DNA of 10,549 nt from Acidobacteriaceae bacterium (GTDB lineage: Bacteria > Acidobacteriota > Terriglobia > Terriglobales > Acidobacteriaceae): the NCBI GenBank assembly GCA_030040175.1, contig JASHUF010000489.1, positions 1 to 10,549 of the forward strand, written 5' to 3'. Numbering within the stretch: the stretch's first letter is position 1; every line of letters starts with the position of its first letter. This document shows, piece by piece, positions 9,591 through 10,549 of the stretch. The position numbers and the translations under genes are program-made. The notes under the pieces were generated by a model. That model saw only the letters and a list, made by a program, of their open reading frames with translations. It was not told the origin of the DNA and searched no databases.

Positions 9591-10549
9591 ATGCGCGGCT
9601 GGTCAATTCCGCTGGGCCGTTGGATGGGTGTGGAGCTGCGCATTCACGTTTTCTTCCCGCTGCTGATCTTCGTCTTCTTCGCCATCAGCGCGGCCGACGG
9701 CTGGCCGCGCGGACTCGGCCTCTTTCTGCTGCTCGGGGCGGCCGTGGTCACGCGGGAGATCGCGCGCCTGCTTGTGGCCGCGTGGCTCGGCCTGCGCCTG
9801 CGCGCCATCCTTCTGCTGCCCATCGGCGGACTCTTCGCCTATGCCAACCCGGAAAGCCAGGAGAAGGCCAGCCAGGGCCCGGGGCAGTACGCTCTCGCCC
9901 TGGCCGGACCGTCGGCCAATTGCGCCACGGCGCTGGTGTTGGCCGCTGCCATCCTCGGCGCCACCGGCGGCATCCATATCTACGAGCATCCGCTCATCAG
10001 CCCCGCGCATCTGCTGCGCAGCATGGTCTGGATGCAGGCCTTCCTCGGCCTTCTTCACCTTCTGCCCGCGTACCCGCTCGATTGCGGCCGGCTCATCCGT
10101 TCGAGCTTTGCCCGCAAGCACGGTTACGCCCCGGCGGGCCGCGCCGCTACCGGCCTTGGCCAGGCGCTGGCGCTGGTGTTCATGCTCGGCGGCATGCCTC
10201 TGCACAATCCCTGGCTGGTGCTGGCCGGCTTCTTCATCCTGATCGGTGCGCAGATCGAGGATCAGGGCGTCTTCTTCCAGTCCGTCGTCGATACCGTGCG
10301 CATGCGCGAGGTCATGCTCACCGATTTCGCCACCCTCTCGCCCTCCGACACGCTCGCCGATGCGCTCATCCGCTGCGTGCACTCGCTGCAGGAGGATTTT
10401 CCCGTCGTCCGCGGCCCGCAACTGGTGGGCATCGTCAGCCGCCAGCGCATCGTGGACGCGCTGCGCACCGAGGGCAACGGCTACATCCAGTCGGTCATGT
10501 CCCGCGCTTTCCAGGTGGCGCGCCCTGAGGACACGCTGGGCGCTACCAT
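9591..10549 (+). CDS. Site-2-protease-like (M50-type) membrane protein with CBS domains, degenerate active site; 3' end cut
   Basis: Site-2 proteases are intramembrane zinc metalloproteases. The 319 visible codons start MRGWSIPLGRWMGVELRIHV and carry about six hydrophobic segments. The family's first core helix should contain HExxH; here residues 55-59 read R-E-I-A-R. It is followed by the expected LLLPIGGLFAY (74-84) and YALALAGPSAN segments. The second core motif, normally NxxPxxPLDGGR, reads H-L-L-P-A-Y-P-L-D-C-G-R (156-167): the Asp ligand is kept but Asn is His and one Gly is Cys. A CBS domain begins near residue 241 and a second near 301, running off the window, as in the CBS-containing M50 subgroup. 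Both His zinc ligands are lost, so it is probably proteolytically inactive. Alternatively it is sequence decay, but the frame is intact and the fold features are kept. ATG chosen because family similarity starts there. Confidence 0.88.
   Translation, partial: MRGWSIPLGRWMGVELRIHVFFPLLIFVFFAISAADGWPRGLGLFLLLGAAVVTREIARLLVAAWLGLRLRAILLLPIGGLFAYANPESQEKASQGPGQYALALAGPSANCATALVLAAAILGATGGIHIYEHPLISPAHLLRSMVWMQAFLGLLHLLPAYPLDCGRLIRSSFARKHGYAPAGRAATGLGQALALVFMLGGMPLHNPWLVLAGFFILIGAQIEDQGVFFQSVVDTVRMREVMLTDFATLSPSDTLADALIRCVHSLQEDFPVVRGPQLVGIVSRQRIVDALRTEGNGYIQSVMSRAFQVARPEDTLGAT

Noticed and set aside
9509..10528. 339-codon plus-strand frame overlapping the site-2-protease-like gene
   Set aside because: Low-complexity Arg/Ala/Pro-rich translation. 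The frame starting at 9591 instead gives coherent membrane helices and CBS domains.

Overview
The window is GC-rich and reads as a bacterial chromosome. The EF-Tu, EF-G, S7 and S12 sequences are of ordinary bacterial type. A lipoprotein signal and an outer-membrane porin ending in Phe point to a diderm. From remembered protein similarity, mainly the EF-Tu N-terminus, I suspect Acidobacteriota; no search was run.

Region 1 (1-4992, minus strand) is the streptomycin operon in the order rpsL - rpsG - fusA - tuf, with tuf cut by the window edge. A strong sigma70-type promoter (4964-4992) lies about 530 nt upstream of rpsL, so the operon has an unusually long GC-rich leader with several hairpins. 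rpoBC, often upstream of rpsL, is not there; an unrecognised lipoprotein gene is. All three intergenic gaps inside the operon carry the same architecture: two opposed arms of tandem 7-bp AGCTNNN units separated by a short unique loop. These are seen nowhere else in the window.

Region 2 (5031-7371, minus strand) holds an unknown lipoprotein with its own promoter, a secreted nucleoside hydrolase broken by a one-base frameshift, and rsmD (16S rRNA m2G966 methyltransferase).

Region 3 (7416-9403) is bracketed by two identical 113-bp copies of a MITE-like element in opposite orientation. Each copy has about 25-bp imperfect terminal inverted repeats and flanking TA dinucleotides. Between them lies a two-gene operon encoding an outer-membrane porin and a small periplasmic PstS-like binding protein, probably acting together in uptake or sensing of phosphate or another oxyanion.

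Region 4 (9404-10549, plus strand) is a promoter and the start of a site-2-protease-like membrane protein with CBS domains. Its HExxH zinc motif reads RExxR and its LDGG motif reads LDCG, so it is probably a pseudoprotease. Its ATG lies 7 nt downstream of a TACAAT box, which suggests a leaderless mRNA.
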